From Planctomycetota bacterium (GTDB lineage: Bacteria > Planctomycetota > Phycisphaerae > UBA1845), in NCBI GenBank assembly GCA_024277835.1, contig JAJRUK010000220.1, positions 1 to 12,709 on the forward strand: DNA of 12,709 nt, given 5' to 3'. Shown here one piece after another: positions 1-6,248 of the stretch. Under the pieces are notes generated by a model, which was given only the letters and a program-made list of their open reading frames with translations, did not search any database and was not told the origin of the DNA. The first letter of the stretch is position 1, and every line of letters starts with the position of its first letter. The translations under genes and the position numbers were made by a program.

Positions 1-126
1 TCCGCCATCCTCATCCGGGGATCGACCGCGCGTTGTCGAACCTCAAACGCGTCCGATCCATTCACATATCGCCTGCAACCCATCTCAACCCCGCGCCCCG
101 CCGATTACAACTTCCCTTATCGAAAC

Positions 127-180
127 GTAGGGCGGGCACTGCCCGCCTTGACCGGTGGCGGTGGGTAAAACCCGCCCTAC
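127..180. repeat. Palindromic intergenic repeat upstream of the sorting substrate gene
   Basis: A 10-bp perfect inverted repeat, GTAGGGCGGG at 127-136 and CCCGCCCTAC at 171-180, encloses a smaller perfect hairpin (GGCGGGCA at 131-138 with TGCCCGCC at 140-147) and a mini-hairpin GGGT/ACCC at 163-173. Its right end is about 20 nt before the ribosome binding site of the gene at 213, so it would lie in or just before the leader of that mRNA. Short GC-rich palindromes of this kind are dispersed in planctomycete genomes; that this is a multicopy family here is inference. No protein gene is supported in 1-212. Confidence 0.7.
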
Positions 181-212
181 AAGACTGATTAGAACTTTTT
201 GGAGATTACGAT

Positions 213-1034
213 ATGCAAGGAAGAAAACGACCGACTACGATCCTGTGTTTGATCGCAGCTGGTTTCGCTGTCGCTTACACGACACCCGCGGATGCAGCCT
301 TAGTAAAGACCAAGACAAAGTTTGATAGGAACACGAATGCCACCGTCACGAGCGGCACGCCTGGATGCATCGTCATCACGACCCCGATGCCAATCGCGGT
401 CGGCAAGAGAGACCGCCGAGTTCCATACGTTGCCGTCTGCGTCGCTGGTGCGGCCCCGTGTTCGTCAGCGATTACTGTTTCTGGGACGAAGTCAGACGGA
501 ACAGCACTAAACAATGTTCTCGATCGGACTTTGTTTTGCAACGCGAATTGCTTGGCAGGAGAGTCCAATATCGGGTTAGAATGCGAGAGCGACGCGTGCA
601 TCTGTGGTGCCGATGATTCGCTAGATTGTGTCTACGACTATCAGGACGGATGCCCGGACTTCCCAAGCTGTAGCACATGCGATTTATTGGGCGCTTGCGT
701 TGACAACCTCGGCTGTTTCGAGGACGTCCAAACCGAATGCGAAGGCGGGGGCGGAACCTATTTGGGAGACGGAACCCAATGTCCGACCGGCGCCTGTTGT
801 TCTTCAGGCGGAACGATGTGCTCCTGCCAAGAAGCGATTACTGAATTCGATTGTTCGATCCTGCAGGGTTCCTTCTTTGAGGGCGCGATCTGCGATAATG
901 TGTGTATCGACGGTAATTGCATCCCCGCCGTATCTGAATGGGGCATGATCGCGATGGTGCTTCTGGTTCTCACCGCTGCCACAGTCATCATGTCGCGCCG
1001 CCGTGCGTTCTTGGAGGGCCACCCAATGACCTAA
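213..1034 (+). CDS. Secreted Cys-rich protein with IPTL-CTERM-like exosortase sorting signal
   Basis: A 273-residue exported protein whose function is not recognised; it is a probable substrate of exosortase H. Residues 1-28 form a signal peptide: basic MQGRKR, a hydrophobic core, and an ADA site before residue 29. The mature part holds about 24 cysteines, suggesting many disulfides or a metal-rich fold. Residues 160-190 and 193-227 look like two divergent copies of a unit starting GAC and ending in G-x(2-5)-G-x(2-3)-C. The C-terminus has IPAVSEWG (237-244), a hydrophobic helix (about 245-260) and RRR (262-264). This is the tripartite layout of IPTLxxWG-CTERM proteins, which exosortases cut and process at the membrane. 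Nine residues (AFLEGHPMT) follow RRR, a longer tail than usual. The start ATG has GGAG at 201-204, 8 nt upstream. The exosortase H gene follows on the same strand, which supports the pairing. Confidence 0.85.
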   Translation: MQGRKRPTTILCLIAAGFAVAYTTPADAALVKTKTKFDRNTNATVTSGTPGCIVITTPMPIAVGKRDRRVPYVAVCVAGAAPCSSAITVSGTKSDGTALNNVLDRTLFCNANCLAGESNIGLECESDACICGADDSLDCVYDYQDGCPDFPSCSTCDLLGACVDNLGCFEDVQTECEGGGGTYLGDGTQCPTGACCSSGGTMCSCQEAITEFDCSILQGSFFEGAICDNVCIDGNCIPAVSEWGMIAMVLLVLTAATVIMSRRRAFLEGHPMT

Positions 1035-1129
1035 AGCTTCGGCGATCGATCCCGTCTCTCGCGCAGCCTCGGCTTCCCCTTCCGGGCACGAGGGACCGCA
1101 GGAATCATCGACGAAGCGAATCGCAGATT

Positions 1130-1166
1130 GCCCCGCTTGACGCTCCGGGTTAGCGGCGAGCGGGGC
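1130..1166. repeat. GC-rich two-step hairpin, possible terminator after the substrate gene
   Basis: GCCCCGCT (1130-1137) pairs perfectly with AGCGGGGC (1159-1166). Inside, CGCT (1141-1144) pairs with AGCG (1152-1155), leaving a symmetrical 3-nt internal loop and a 7-nt top loop. No T-run follows, so it is not a classic intrinsic terminator. It could stabilise 3' ends or stop transcription before the promoter at 1174. It resembles the palindromic repeats scattered elsewhere in this window. The rest of 1035-1170 shows no gene. Confidence 0.65.
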
Positions 1167-1173
1167 ATCTGTG

Positions 1174-1203
1174 TTGGCACTTGGTGTTGCAGTAGGGTAT
1201 GAT
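1174..1203 (+). promoter_or_regulatory. Sigma70-like promoter for the exosortase H operon
   Basis: TTGGCA (1174-1179) as -35 and TATGAT (1198-1203) as -10, separated by 18 nt. Each matches the consensus at 5 of 6 positions. Transcription would start near 1210, leaving a leader of about 95 nt before the GTG at 1306. This argues that translation does not begin at the GTG at 1171 or the ATG at 1204, which lie upstream of the predicted transcript start. It is predicted from sequence only. Confidence 0.55.
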
Positions 1204-1291
1204 ATGCCCTGCGGCGGTCGCATCGCGAAAGGCGGGTCTGCGCCAGCGGGCCGTCGCAGAATGCCCGCGGAGTGCGAGTCCACAACGGGCT

Positions 1292-1296
1292 GGGAG
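1292..1296 (+). promoter_or_regulatory. Ribosome binding site that decides the exosortase H start
   Basis: GGGAG, 9 nt before the GTG at 1306. The other in-frame starts (GTG 1171, ATG 1204, ATG 1261) lack a comparable Shine-Dalgarno sequence. The translation upstream of 1306 is rich in Gly, Arg and Ala without the hydrophobic or conserved look of the rest of the protein. Confidence 0.55.
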
Positions 1297-1305
1297 AAAG
1301 CGTCG

Positions 1306-1920
1306 GTGGCGAAAAATAGTAAGAAACATTCTGACAAGACAAACACCGGAACCACCGACTCCAGCGAGAGTTGCAAACTCGGTGAACCTCGCAAGAAAAG
1401 GCAGGCCTCCAAACGCCCGATCTTCCTGTTCGTGCTCGCGTTCGTGTTCCTGCTGATGGGGTTCTATGCGATCACGTTCATTCCGTATCTCAACATGAAG
1501 CTCCTCCCCGCCCTTCAGGTCGTCAACGCCAAGACCTCCGCGGTGCTGATGAACATCTTCGGCGAAGGCGCTGCCGTTCGCGATACGACAATCTCATCCG
1601 CAAGGTACTCCGTCAACATCGCGCACGGTTGCGACGCGATTGAACCAATCGCGCTCTTCGTAGCGGCGGTCCTTGCATTTCCAGCGTCCGTGCGATCGAA
1701 ACTGCCGGGCCTGCTTGTTGGCGTTGCGATGCTTTGCATCCTGAACCTCATCCGCATCATCAGCCTCTTCTATACCGGTGTCTATTGGCCTTCGATGTTT
1801 GAGATCATGCACATCGACATATGGCAACCGGCGTTTGTCGTCTTTTCGCTCTTCTTCTGGGTCGTGTGGGCACTCTGGGCCACCAAGCCAACACCGAGAC
1901 CACAACATGCCAGCGTTTAA
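1306..1920 (+). CDS. xrtH: Exosortase H (IPTLxxWG-CTERM-specific exosortase)
   Basis: A 204-residue integral membrane transpeptidase-like enzyme that recognises C-terminal IPTLxxWG-type sorting signals and cleaves them at the cytoplasmic membrane. After a charged, Lys-rich N-terminal tail (1-37), hydrophobic segments lie at about 38-60, 112-126, 134-158 and 172-192. The exosortase catalytic trio is visible: Cys109 in HGCDAIEP, Arg150 in NLIRI and His169 in MHI. The order and spacing fit the exosortase/archaeosortase family, and the small size, without the long extra regions of EpsH-type enzymes, fits type H. The start is GTG with GGGAG 9 nt upstream; the frame can be extended to a GTG at 1171, but a promoter lies inside that extension. 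The next gene overlaps by 14 nt, implying co-transcription. A likely substrate, ending IPAVSEWG, is encoded just upstream. The enzyme family is secure; the H subtype rests on motif, substrate and neighbour. Confidence 0.88.
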   Translation: MAKNSKKHSDKTNTGTTDSSESCKLGEPRKKRQASKRPIFLFVLAFVFLLMGFYAITFIPYLNMKLLPALQVVNAKTSAVLMNIFGEGAAVRDTTISSARYSVNIAHGCDAIEPIALFVAAVLAFPASVRSKLPGLLVGVAMLCILNLIRIISLFYTGVYWPSMFEIMHIDIWQPAFVVFSLFFWVVWALWATKPTPRPQHASV

Positions 1921-2539
1921 GCATGTCAGTTGGTTCTTCTTCAAGATCTGCGTGATCTATGGGTTCTTTATCGTTGTCGATTGCGGCGGCGTATACGCAA
2001 CCGTCTTCAGGGCTTTCGGAAACGGTGCGTACGCGAACATGGGCGATCGTGGACGCGTCCGACTCATCAAAGCCCCGCCCGAGTTCCCCGACTACGACAC
2101 CCAGGTCAAGCTGATCAACGGCAAGATTCGCGGTGCGCGCGGAACGATGGAAATCGCAACGCGCAAGACCGCTTATCTCCCGACGGCATTCACGATCGCC
2201 CTGGTCCTCGCAACGCCGATTCCGATCAAACGCCGAGCGATCGGGCTTATCATCGCGCTCGCGATGATAGGCGGCTTCGTCTTGTTTCAGTACTATTTGC
2301 AATTCGTGGAAGTCCTTAGCCGACAAGGCCCGCTCGATGTTTACGGCCTCAGTTCGTTCGTGAGGGGAGCGGTCGTCATCTTGATTAAGATTCTTTCGCT
2401 CACTCCGGTCACAGCTTACATCATCCCCGTTATCATCTGGGCGATCGTCATCTTCCGTCGCGACCAACTCGCTCAGCTGACAGCCCTCTGTCGCGGCGAA
2501 GAAGCGACGCATCTCTCGACAGCCTCGCAGCGCGCCTGA
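1907..2539 (+). CDS. Exosortase H-associated membrane protein
   Basis: A 210-residue polytopic membrane protein. Hydrophobic segments lie at about 9-35, 91-106, 111-134 and 150-184, the last perhaps two helices. A polar, probably extracytoplasmic loop (36-90) carries many charged residues and runs into the sequence AYLPTAFTIALVLATPIP. Its ATG lies inside the end of xrtH (14-nt overlap), so the two are translationally linked. A small membrane protein of this size and layout regularly accompanies xrtH, and the resemblance to that associated family is recalled rather than searched. Its biochemical role is unknown; it may assist the sortase or the transfer of the cleaved protein. The frame extends upstream to an ATG at 1778, but that part overlaps the conserved catalytic end of xrtH and reads as Ser/Arg-rich out-of-frame sequence, so the ATG at 1907 is preferred. 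Confidence 0.7.
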   Translation: MPAFKHVSWFFFKICVIYGFFIVVDCGGVYATVFRAFGNGAYANMGDRGRVRLIKAPPEFPDYDTQVKLINGKIRGARGTMEIATRKTAYLPTAFTIALVLATPIPIKRRAIGLIIALAMIGGFVLFQYYLQFVEVLSRQGPLDVYGLSSFVRGAVVILIKILSLTPVTAYIIPVIIWAIVIFRRDQLAQLTALCRGEEATHLSTASQRA

Positions 2540-2555
2540 ACCGCGCACAACCCCC

Positions 2556-2584
2556 GAGCCGCATGCTTTAGCTTGCGCGGACTC
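2556..2584. repeat. Imperfect palindrome after the exosortase operon
   Basis: GAGCCGCA (2556-2563) can pair with the bulged sequence TGCGCGGACTC (2574-2584), with an inner GC/GC step around TTTA. It lies 17 nt after the stop of the exosortase H-associated gene and could mark the transcript end, though no T-run follows. It resembles a degenerate intergenic repeat unit. Further on, a 14-bp palindrome TTGCGAAATCGCAA (2635-2648) precedes rsmJ and may be a binding site. Confidence 0.4.
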
Positions 2585-2740
2585 ACGATTGAAAGGGTGT
2601 TACGGAACGAGAGTCGCCGCATACGGAACGGCTATTGCGAAATCGCAACCGACAACTTAGAACGTGCGTGAAGAGAAGTACCCTACGGTTCGCAACAAAC
2701 CGAGCCGCGTCTCGCGTACACTTTTTTTGAGATACCCCGA

Positions 2741-3520
2741 ATGTCGTCGTACGTCCCTACACTAGCCATCGCCATCGAAGAGGGCGCTTCCCAATCGCTT
2801 TTCGATCTCGCGCAAACTCTCGCAGCGGATCTCGCGATCCCGATCGCGAAGGACGAAGCACCGGCCGACTTGTTTCTTCACGTCCGTTCCGACGGTCTCG
2901 CGATCGGTCCACCGGGAAGTCGCACCGCAGTCTCAGTCGATTTTCTCGGCGGTTCTGCCGCGCACCGAAGAGTCAGCACCGGCGGAAAACGTCAGCCGCT
3001 CGCACGAGCACTAGGACTTAATAAAGGCCTTCACAACATCATCGACGCGACGGCCGGTCTTGGTCGCGACGCGTTCCAACTCGCAGCGATCGGATGCACC
3101 GTCACTGCCATCGAACGCTGCCACGTCCTCGCGGTGATGCTAAAGCACGGTCACGCGCGGGGGCTACATCGTGGCAGCCTTCCGATACGCGAGGTCTTGA
3201 ATCGACTAACATTCGTCCACGCAGACGCAGCCACGTTTCTGCAAAACCTCGACAACTCACAGCGGCCCGATGCGATTTACCTCGACCCAATGTTCCCGAC
3301 CAGGCCCGCGAGCGCGCTTGCAAAGAAGGAAATGCGGATCGTCCGCGACCTCGTGGGCGACGACCAGGACGCCGCGACTCTTCTGGAAACCGCTCGCCGC
3401 GTCGCGATGAGCCGGGTCGTCGTCAAACGCCATCCCCATAGCAGCCCACTCGCCATCGACCCGATCGCCTCGCACGGCGGCACAAGGGTCCGCTACGATG
3501 TCTTCGCACCGATTTCGTAG
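2741..3520 (+). CDS. rsmJ: 16S rRNA (guanine1516-N2)-methyltransferase
   Basis: A 259-residue class I SAM-dependent methyltransferase of the RsmJ (YhiQ) family, which makes m2G1516 in 16S rRNA. The SAM-binding motif I is IIDATAGLGRDAF (about 101-113), followed by the acidic end of the next strand in IER. Motif IV is YLDPMFP (about 180-186), followed by KKEMRIVRDLVG, a family signature in which the chain approaches the substrate guanine. Near the end, RVVVKRH matches the family's conserved strand. Length is close to the usual 250 residues. The N-terminal 80 residues are more divergent, as is typical. The start ATG has only a weak GAG-containing site upstream. It stands alone, with intergenic regions of about 200 nt on both sides; a weak promoter-like pair (TTGCGA 2635, TAGAAC 2658) precedes it. 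Confidence 0.9.
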   Translation: MSSYVPTLAIAIEEGASQSLFDLAQTLAADLAIPIAKDEAPADLFLHVRSDGLAIGPPGSRTAVSVDFLGGSAAHRRVSTGGKRQPLARALGLNKGLHNIIDATAGLGRDAFQLAAIGCTVTAIERCHVLAVMLKHGHARGLHRGSLPIREVLNRLTFVHADAATFLQNLDNSQRPDAIYLDPMFPTRPASALAKKEMRIVRDLVGDDQDAATLLETARRVAMSRVVVKRHPHSSPLAIDPIASHGGTRVRYDVFAPIS

Positions 3521-3603
3521 TGGACGCAGCTATATCCAAGCTCGACGAGCGAGCGGACCGAAGATCGTTCTCTAATTCTTGGCACGGAATTCGCCAGGCA
3601 TTC

Positions 3604-3632
3604 TTGACCCGATCGCGGCGTGCGCGTACCGT
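3604..3632 (+). promoter_or_regulatory. Candidate promoter for gap
   Basis: TTGACC (3604-3609) and TACCGT (3627-3632) with a 17-nt spacer. The -35 is strong (5 of 6); the -10 keeps the key T, A and final T only. The predicted transcript would begin near 3640, with about 100 nt of leader before gap. This is the best pair seen in the 222-nt gap between rsmJ and gap. Confidence 0.4.
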
Positions 3633-3742
3633 GCTAATCGTAGTCGATAGCCCGTGTTCGGCGTTGATTGCGTGGAGGCGATGAATCAACCCCATCGCCT
3701 CGCAACCTGTGAATTTCTCATCAAGAAACGGAGCGAACTGTC

Positions 3743-4768
3743 ATGGCGGTGCGTGTTGGGATCAACGGATTCGGTCGAATCGGTAGGCTGGCATTTCGGG
3801 CGATGGCCACTCGTGGCGGCGAGTTTGATATCGTCGCGATCAACGACCTGAGTAAACCGGAGCTGCTGCGCCAGCTTCTCAAGTATGACTCAGTTCACGG
3901 AAGGTTTCCCGGAACCGTTGAGTCAACCGACAACGCCCTCATCGTAAACGGCAAGGAGATCAAGGTCTTGGGCGAACGCGCCCCGGCGAAACTCCCGTGG
4001 GGCGACCTCGGTGTCGACGTCGCACTCGAATCAACGGGCGTCTTTACAAAGCGTTCCAGCGAGAAGGGTGGCTACGGCGACCATCTTTCTGCAGGAGCAA
4101 AGCGGGTCATCATCTCCGCACCAACGAAGGACGACCCCGACCTGATGCTGGTTCTCGGTGTCAACGACGATCAGCTAAACGCTTCGCACCTGTGCATCTC
4201 GAACGCGAGTTGTACCACGAATTGCCTCGCGCCGATGGTCAAAGTTCTTCATGAAGAGTTCGGGATTGTCGAAGGGTTGATGACGACTGTCCACGCCTAT
4301 ACCAACGATCAAAAGGTCGGCGACCTCGTTCACTCCGACCCTCGTCGTGCCAGGGCGGCTGCGATTAACATTATCCCGACAACGACCGGCGCTGCCCGCG
4401 CTGTTGGCAAGGTGTTGCCAGAGCTAAACGGCAAGCTAAACGGTTTCGCTCTTCGCGTTCCGGTGGCTGACGGTTCGCTCGTTGATCTTGTCGCGACGCT
4501 CAAGAAGTCGGTTACGAGAGAAGAGATTAACGCAGCCCTCAAGAACGCCGCCGAGGGCAAGCTCAAAGGTATTCTCGAATACTGCGAAGACCCGCTGGTC
4601 AGCACCGACATCGTCGGCAATCCGGCGAGTTCGATCATCGACGCACAAAGCACCATGACCATGCCAGGCGACGGCGGGAATCTGGTCAAAGTTGTGACAT
4701 GGTATGACAACGAGTGGGGCTACTCTTGTCGAACCGCCGACCTGATCGCACGCGTCGCGAAGCTCTAA
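3743..4768 (+). CDS. gap: Glyceraldehyde-3-phosphate dehydrogenase, type I
   Basis: A 341-residue cytoplasmic enzyme that converts glyceraldehyde 3-phosphate, phosphate and NAD+ to 1,3-bisphosphoglycerate in glycolysis, and the reverse in gluconeogenesis; it normally acts as a tetramer. The Rossmann motif GINGFGRIGR is at 6-15, with Asp35 in IND as the adenosine ribose contact that favours NAD+. The catalytic Cys157 lies in SNASCTTNC and the activating His184 in TTVHAYTNDQ. The C-terminal WYDNEWGYS (320-328) is family-typical. The full-length ORF starts at an ATG with GGAG at 3730-3733, 9 nt upstream. In the S-loop region the usual DLPHKD reads DLVHSD (Val196 in place of the common Pro), a place linked to cofactor preference in this family. 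No other glycolytic gene is adjacent. The enzyme call is secure. Confidence 0.97.
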   Translation: MAVRVGINGFGRIGRLAFRAMATRGGEFDIVAINDLSKPELLRQLLKYDSVHGRFPGTVESTDNALIVNGKEIKVLGERAPAKLPWGDLGVDVALESTGVFTKRSSEKGGYGDHLSAGAKRVIISAPTKDDPDLMLVLGVNDDQLNASHLCISNASCTTNCLAPMVKVLHEEFGIVEGLMTTVHAYTNDQKVGDLVHSDPRRARAAAINIIPTTTGAARAVGKVLPELNGKLNGFALRVPVADGSLVDLVATLKKSVTREEINAALKNAAEGKLKGILEYCEDPLVSTDIVGNPASSIIDAQSTMTMPGDGGNLVKVVTWYDNEWGYSCRTADLIARVAKL

Positions 4769-4838
4769 CAGCCTGCTAACGCGATCGACGACCAGCCGCA
4801 CTGGAACGTCCAAGCGCTCTTGAGCGTGTGCTCTTCCG

Positions 4839-4873
4839 TCCCGCCTTTACCAAGGGGCGGATTGAGGGGGGGG
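4839..4873 (-). repeat. C-rich dispersed repeat (PPLNPPLGKGG-type)
   Basis: Read on the minus strand, this short C-rich stretch translates in one frame as PPLNPPLGKGG. That is a familiar signature of a non-coding dispersed repeat found in cyanobacteria and other bacteria, not a protein. It occupies part of the 318-nt gap between gap and the minus-strand membrane protein gene; no gene is supported in that gap. Confidence 0.5.
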
Positions 4874-4887
4874 CCGCTTGGCTGGCG

Positions 4888-4992
4888 GTTGAAAAAGTGT
4901 GGCACCGGTTTGTAACCGGTGCAGTATCTCTTGGCGCGGGGTCTAGCACCTGTTACAAGCCGGTGCCACATAGAAAAACTTCGTTTTTCAAC
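4888..4992. repeat. Composite 105-bp inverted repeat (palindromic element)
   Basis: The arms 4898-4922 and 4946-4970 are 25 bp each and inversely repeated at 23 of 25 positions. They are nested inside an outer 9-bp arm pair, GTTGAAAAA (4888-4896) and TTTTTCAAC (4984-4992). Each 25-bp arm also holds a small hairpin (GCACCGGTT and AACCGGTGC in the left arm). Just inside the right outer arm, GAAAAAC/GTTTTTC (4973-4989) makes a separate perfect stem with a 3-nt loop. It could fold into a long hairpin and end transcription from both converging genes, gap and the minus-strand membrane protein. One arm recurs at 6017-6041. Confidence 0.75.
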
Positions 4993-5086
4993 ACGCTGTT
5001 AGTCTTCCGCCACACGATCAAACGAGAACACAATAACCATGTTCTGTAGTTTCGGTAGTACCGCGGGCTTTTCTTTGTGTCCTCGA

Positions 5087-5929
5087 TCAATGCACGTGCG
5101 GCGTCTGGAAGTACTTCTCCCGACTGGCCCTCGCCATCAGCATCGGGAAAACAATATCGCTGAGGCAGCACGGAACGACCACCGCCGGGATGATAAACAA
5201 GAACAGTCGCCCAATCTGATCGATCCAATCAACGAGCCCGAGCGCCGAGACCATGTAAAAAATCGTGGCCATCGTTGAAGCGAAGACGTGCATCGAGTGG
5301 TACATGATCGTCGATCGCTGCACACCGCCCGCCGCCCACACGCCGATCAATACGCCGACCAGCGCAAACGGAACCACAATGTCCGGATGATGCACAATAC
5401 AAAGATGCAGCGGAACATGCTTGCCGAGAATCCACAACGACACTTGCGGCATTGCGATATCGCTTAGCCCGCAAACGATCGTTGCACCAAGCAGTCCGAT
5501 GATCATCGCCTTGATAAACTTCTTCTCGTAACGCACAAACATAGCCGTCGTCGCCGCGGCTGAGAAAAGCATATGCGCCGGGTGGAACAAGTGAAAAAAC
5601 ATCACGCCGTACGGATTCATCGCGGCATCACCAGCATGATCGTGACCCGCGTGCTCCAAAGATGCAGCCTCACCGCCAAACGCCGATGCCAGAACGCAAA
5701 GAACCCCCGCCAACATCAATCCGATGACAACCGCCGTCACCGAAAACGGAACATGCTCGCGCAACTCGACCACAAGCGCCCCGACGGTCGTCGGCGCAGG
5801 GTGCGTCGTTGCGTGATCGCCCGGCTCGTGCTGGTTGCCATGACCATGTTCATCGCCACAGTCATGCGAATCGCCTTGATCGTGACCCTCGTCGTGCCCG
5901 CAGCTATGTTGTTCCTGTCCGTCGTGCAT
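5087..5929 (-). CDS. His-rich polytopic membrane protein with duplicated CxLSDIxxP motif, putative metal handling
   Basis: A 280-residue membrane protein that I do not recognise by family. Residues 1-43 hold ten histidines mixed with Asp, Glu and Gly (patterns such as HxxxH and HGH), and a second His cluster HAGHDH sits at 93-98. Such tails usually bind Zn, Ni or Co. About six hydrophobic segments follow: 62-83, 106-132, 138-160, 184-203, 208-230 and 240-265. The membrane part looks internally duplicated: HLFHPAH (113-119) leads to CGLSDIAMP (153-161), and YHSMH (210-214) leads to CCLSDIVFP (254-262). Conserved Cys, Asp and His in membrane helices suggest metal passage or sensing; this is inference. 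The start ATG is chosen where the His-rich region begins. Upstream in frame, the sequence runs through an intergenic repeat and cannot be coding with confidence. The Shine-Dalgarno sequence is weak. The gene stands alone and converges with gap. Confidence 0.75.
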   Translation of the reverse strand: MHDGQEQHSCGHDEGHDQGDSHDCGDEHGHGNQHEPGDHATTHPAPTTVGALVVELREHVPFSVTAVVIGLMLAGVLCVLASAFGGEAASLEHAGHDHAGDAAMNPYGVMFFHLFHPAHMLFSAAATTAMFVRYEKKFIKAMIIGLLGATIVCGLSDIAMPQVSLWILGKHVPLHLCIVHHPDIVVPFALVGVLIGVWAAGGVQRSTIMYHSMHVFASTMATIFYMVSALGLVDWIDQIGRLFLFIIPAVVVPCCLSDIVFPMLMARASREKYFQTPHVH

Positions 5930-6016
5930 ATTCACTGTCACACCGACCGAAGCCGATCCAACCCATTCTTTCCCAGAAGGCCCCGTCTTGAAGCCGATGC
6001 CATCTGTTCCTAACCA

Positions 6017-6076
6017 TGTGGCCCCGGTTTGTAACCGGTGCAGGGTGCCATGGCCAAGCGAAGCGCCGCCATGCCG
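6017..6076. repeat. Related palindromic repeat, second copy of the arm at 4898
   Basis: Positions 6017-6041 match the arm at 4898-4922 at 24 of 25 bases (one A to C change). It is followed by an imperfect palindrome around GCCATGGC (6048-6055) and GCCATGCC (6069-6076). It lies in the 319-nt gap between the divergent membrane protein and amrS genes. Nothing else in that gap is supported apart from a TATAAT box at 6159; I saw no convincing promoter for the minus-strand gene. Confidence 0.65.
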
Positions 6077-6158
6077 TCCCCCGACCAAGCAACGCCCCTA
6101 ATCCATCAGCCGTCTCAACATCGACCAACCCCGCTCGCCTACGACCCTCTTTCCGCGT

Positions 6159-6164
6159 TATAAT
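6159..6164 (+). promoter_or_regulatory. Candidate -10 box for the amrS operon
   Basis: A perfect TATAAT, which would start transcription near 6171 and leave about 78 nt before the amrS ATG. No good -35 element is present 16-18 nt upstream and no extended TG is seen, so an activator may be needed or the match is chance. Confidence 0.4.
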
Positions 6165-6248
6165 ACTAAGGCCCGGTCAGCATGGGCGGTCCCGTAGTGG
6201 TTTTGGGAAAACTCGACGCACCGCGTCGCCCATCGCGGAGGATAACCG

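Noticed and set aside
804..1412. A 202-codon minus-strand frame
   Set aside because: It crosses the sorting signal of the substrate gene, the hairpin and the exosortase promoter region, and the translation is low in recognisable features.
1778..1906. N-terminal extension of the exosortase-associated protein
   Set aside because: It overlaps the catalytic His region of xrtH in another frame and reads as Ser/Arg-rich sequence; ATG 1907 opens directly on a membrane protein.
4765..5049. Short ORFs on both strands in the gap after gap
   Set aside because: Their translations (TGYKPVPH, PPLNPPLGKGG) are readings of dispersed repeats, not proteins.
5930..6088. N-terminal extension of the His-rich membrane protein
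   Set aside because: Part of the extension is a translation of the palindromic repeat at 6017-6076, so the later ATG at 5929 is preferred.
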